Made by a program: the position numbers and the translations under genes | Part shown: positions 62,742 to 64,000 of the stretch, one piece after another | Position numbering within the stretch: position 1 is the stretch's first letter | How the letters are laid out: the number at the start of each line of letters is the position of its first letter | The notes under the pieces: model-generated | What the model saw: only the letters and a program-made list of their open reading frames with translations | Told to the model about the DNA's origin: nothing | The model's database searches: none | NCBI GenBank assembly: GCA_044352985.1 | Contig: JBILCU010000013.1 | Location: forward strand, 42,195-106,194 | Length of the DNA: 64,000 bases | Direction of reading: 5' to 3' | Source: JADJDM01 sp044352985 | Lineage (GTDB): Bacteria > Bacteroidota > Bacteroidia > B-17B0 > Aurantibacillaceae

Positions 62742-64000
62742 ATGAAAAAAATTTATTTATCAGTTTTGGGTCTTTTTACTGCCGGAGCTATCTACTCTCA
62801 GGCATTCTGGACTCCAACAACTTACAAAGGGGCTTTTCCTGTAACGGATGGCACTACCGGAGTTACTTCCAATGACTGGACAGCGGGCTGGTGTAACTGG
62901 GATCCGCAAAACGCAACTTATCCTGCAACTAATGCAACAGTTGATGCAGACATAACTACAAATACAACTTGGGCAACAGGAACTGTAGTTTACCTTAAAA
63001 ACAAAGTTTATGTTACTAATGGTGCTACATTAACCATTCAGCCTGGTGTAATCATTCGTGGTGATCAGGCAACCGGAGGTACTTTAATTATAACCCGTGG
63101 TTCAAAAATTAATGCACAAGGAACCGCATCAAATCCAATCGTATTTACATCCAATCAAGCAGCTGGTTCACGAAACTTAGGTGATTGGGGTGGTGTAGTA
63201 ATTTTAGGTAATGCACGAAACAATCAGTCTGGTGGTGTTGCAGTTATTGAAGGGGGGTTAGACCCTGTAAAAGCTCAATTTGGTGGCACAAACGATTTAG
63301 ATAATTCAGGTATATTTTCTTTTATAAGAATTGAATTTGCCGGAATACCTTTTCAGGTTGATAAAGAAATCAATGGTTTAACAATGGGTTCTGTTGGTTC
63401 TGGAACGACTATTGATCACGTACAATGCTCTTTTATTAACGATGATGCATTTGAGTGGTTTGGTGGAACTGTAAATGCTAAATATTTAGTTGCATTTCGT
63501 TCATTAGATGATGATTTTGATACTGATTTTGGTTACAGAGGAAATGTTCAATTTGGTTTAATCGTAAGAGATCCTAGCATTGCAGATCAATCTACATCAT
63601 CTACTTCAGAAGGTTTTGAGTCAGATAACGATGCAAATGGAACTAATGCAACTCCATATACTGCACCTGTTTTTTCTAATATAACATTAATTGGTCCTTA
63701 TAGAGGTAGTACCGGTAATTTAATTGATGCAAAATTCAGAAGAGCGCTTCGTTTAAGAAGAAATACTTATACTTCTGTTTTTAACTCAATCTTTACTGAT
63801 TTTCCAACAGGGTTACATATTGATGGAAGTGCTTCTATAGCAAATGCATTAACAGATAGTTTACGTTTCGAAAACAATGTTTTTGCAGGAATGGGTACTG
63901 GAAAAAATTTAGATGTTACTTCTACTTCAGCTGTTCGTAATTGGTTTAACTCAAATGGTAATGATACAACTTTAGCAAGTAATGCAGCAGGTTTATTAGT
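62742..64000 (+). CDS. Secreted beta-helix-like protein, N-terminal part (cut by window edge)
   Basis: An open frame from ATG 62742 reaches the window end without a stop (about 419 codons). A signal peptide (KKIYLSVLGLFTAGAIYSQ) is followed by a parallel-beta-helix-like repeat region: VTNGATLTIQPGVIIRGDQA, then GSKINAQGTASNPIVFTSNQ, GDWGGVVILGNARNNQSGGV and FSFIRIEFAGIPFQVDKEIN. Similar proteins usually end in a T9SS sorting domain, which would lie beyond the edge. It shares repeat operators with the upstream TonB receptor, so they may act together, for example the secreted protein presenting a ligand to the receptor. That link is inference. Confidence 0.82.
   Translation, partial: MKKIYLSVLGLFTAGAIYSQAFWTPTTYKGAFPVTDGTTGVTSNDWTAGWCNWDPQNATYPATNATVDADITTNTTWATGTVVYLKNKVYVTNGATLTIQPGVIIRGDQATGGTLIITRGSKINAQGTASNPIVFTSNQAAGSRNLGDWGGVVILGNARNNQSGGVAVIEGGLDPVKAQFGGTNDLDNSGIFSFIRIEFAGIPFQVDKEINGLTMGSVGSGTTIDHVQCSFINDDAFEWFGGTVNAKYLVAFRSLDDDFDTDFGYRGNVQFGLIVRDPSIADQSTSSTSEGFESDNDANGTNATPYTAPVFSNITLIGPYRGSTGNLIDAKFRRALRLRRNTYTSVFNSIFTDFPTGLHIDGSASIANALTDSLRFENNVFAGMGTGKNLDVTSTSAVRNWFNSNGNDTTLASNAAGLL

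Noticed and set aside
1..64000. tRNA, rRNA, CRISPR arrays, prophage and insertion-sequence signatures
   Set aside because: I scanned for cloverleaf-like segments, regular direct repeats with spacers and transposase motifs by eye and found none. A dedicated search with tRNAscan-type and CRISPR tools could still reveal short ones.

Overview
The window is a piece of an AT-rich chromosome from a member of the Bacteroidota, most likely a Flavobacteriales-type organism. The evidence is internal: several secreted proteins end in type IX secretion (T9SS) type A sorting domains, PorT is encoded, MurF is fused to alanine racemase, and DUF4296, DUF5606 and DUF6428 proteins are present. Starts lack obvious Shine-Dalgarno sequences. 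Many genes are preceded by the Bacteroidota -7 box TAnnTTTG. I saw no rRNA, tRNA, CRISPR array, phage or intact insertion sequence.

Layout. 1-9.7 kb: an edge-truncated membrane sensor-like gene, a bestrophin channel, a polyprenol-phosphate mannose synthase with a WcaF-like acetyltransferase, an orphan DUF6428 protein, a T9SS-exported anchor-B protein, pheS with a TPR gene, a DsbD-type reductase and a DHFR-family protein. 9.7-12.4 kb: a histidine kinase with a duplicated sensor module, and rlmN. 12.4-20.1 kb: a tight five-gene minus-strand operon that is the most unusual part of the window. It encodes a membrane-tethered nSTAND1 NTPase with a beta-propeller, a TPR/outer-membrane barrel protein, a lipoprotein, a protein with two TIR-like halves, and a coiled-coil SpoIIE/PP2C phosphatase. 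I read it as a candidate trans-envelope signalling or conflict system.

20.2-24.8 kb is an envelope operon (uppS, bamA, two Skp/OmpH chaperones). 24.9-33.9 kb holds hemE, a POT peptide transporter, a T9SS protein, metF, a family-9 glycosyltransferase, murF-alr and a DUF5606 gene. 33.9-37.6 kb carries a WbpD/WbpB/WbpA-like set for an acetamido uronic-acid nucleotide sugar, without its aminotransferase. 37.5-44.1 kb has a haem-binding protein, XerD, an odd GC-richer repeat-like intergenic block, Lon, a GNAT acetyltransferase and a FucP-type transporter. 44.3-52 kb runs BatA-like protein, a dihydroorotase homologue with lost metal ligands, an LptF/G permease, gamma-carbonic anhydrase, Mrp/ApbC, NifU-like protein, an unknown exported protein and a DUF4296 lipoprotein, then a frameshifted gene remnant. 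52-57.9 kb carries a FISUMP-domain T9SS protein, a subtilase, PorT, a large FAD oxidoreductase and an unknown exported protein. The right end has an unknown polytopic membrane protein, a TonB-dependent receptor and a partial secreted beta-helix-like protein. The promoters of the last two share 11-bp-periodic direct repeats, which suggests one response regulator controls both.

Most of the window is housekeeping. The parts that deserve experiments are the STAND/TIR-like/PP2C operon, the shared repeat operator at the right end, the pseudo-dihydroorotase, the repeat block at 39.1-39.5 kb, and the recurring placement of -7 boxes only 4-7 bases upstream of start codons, which would give leaderless transcripts.
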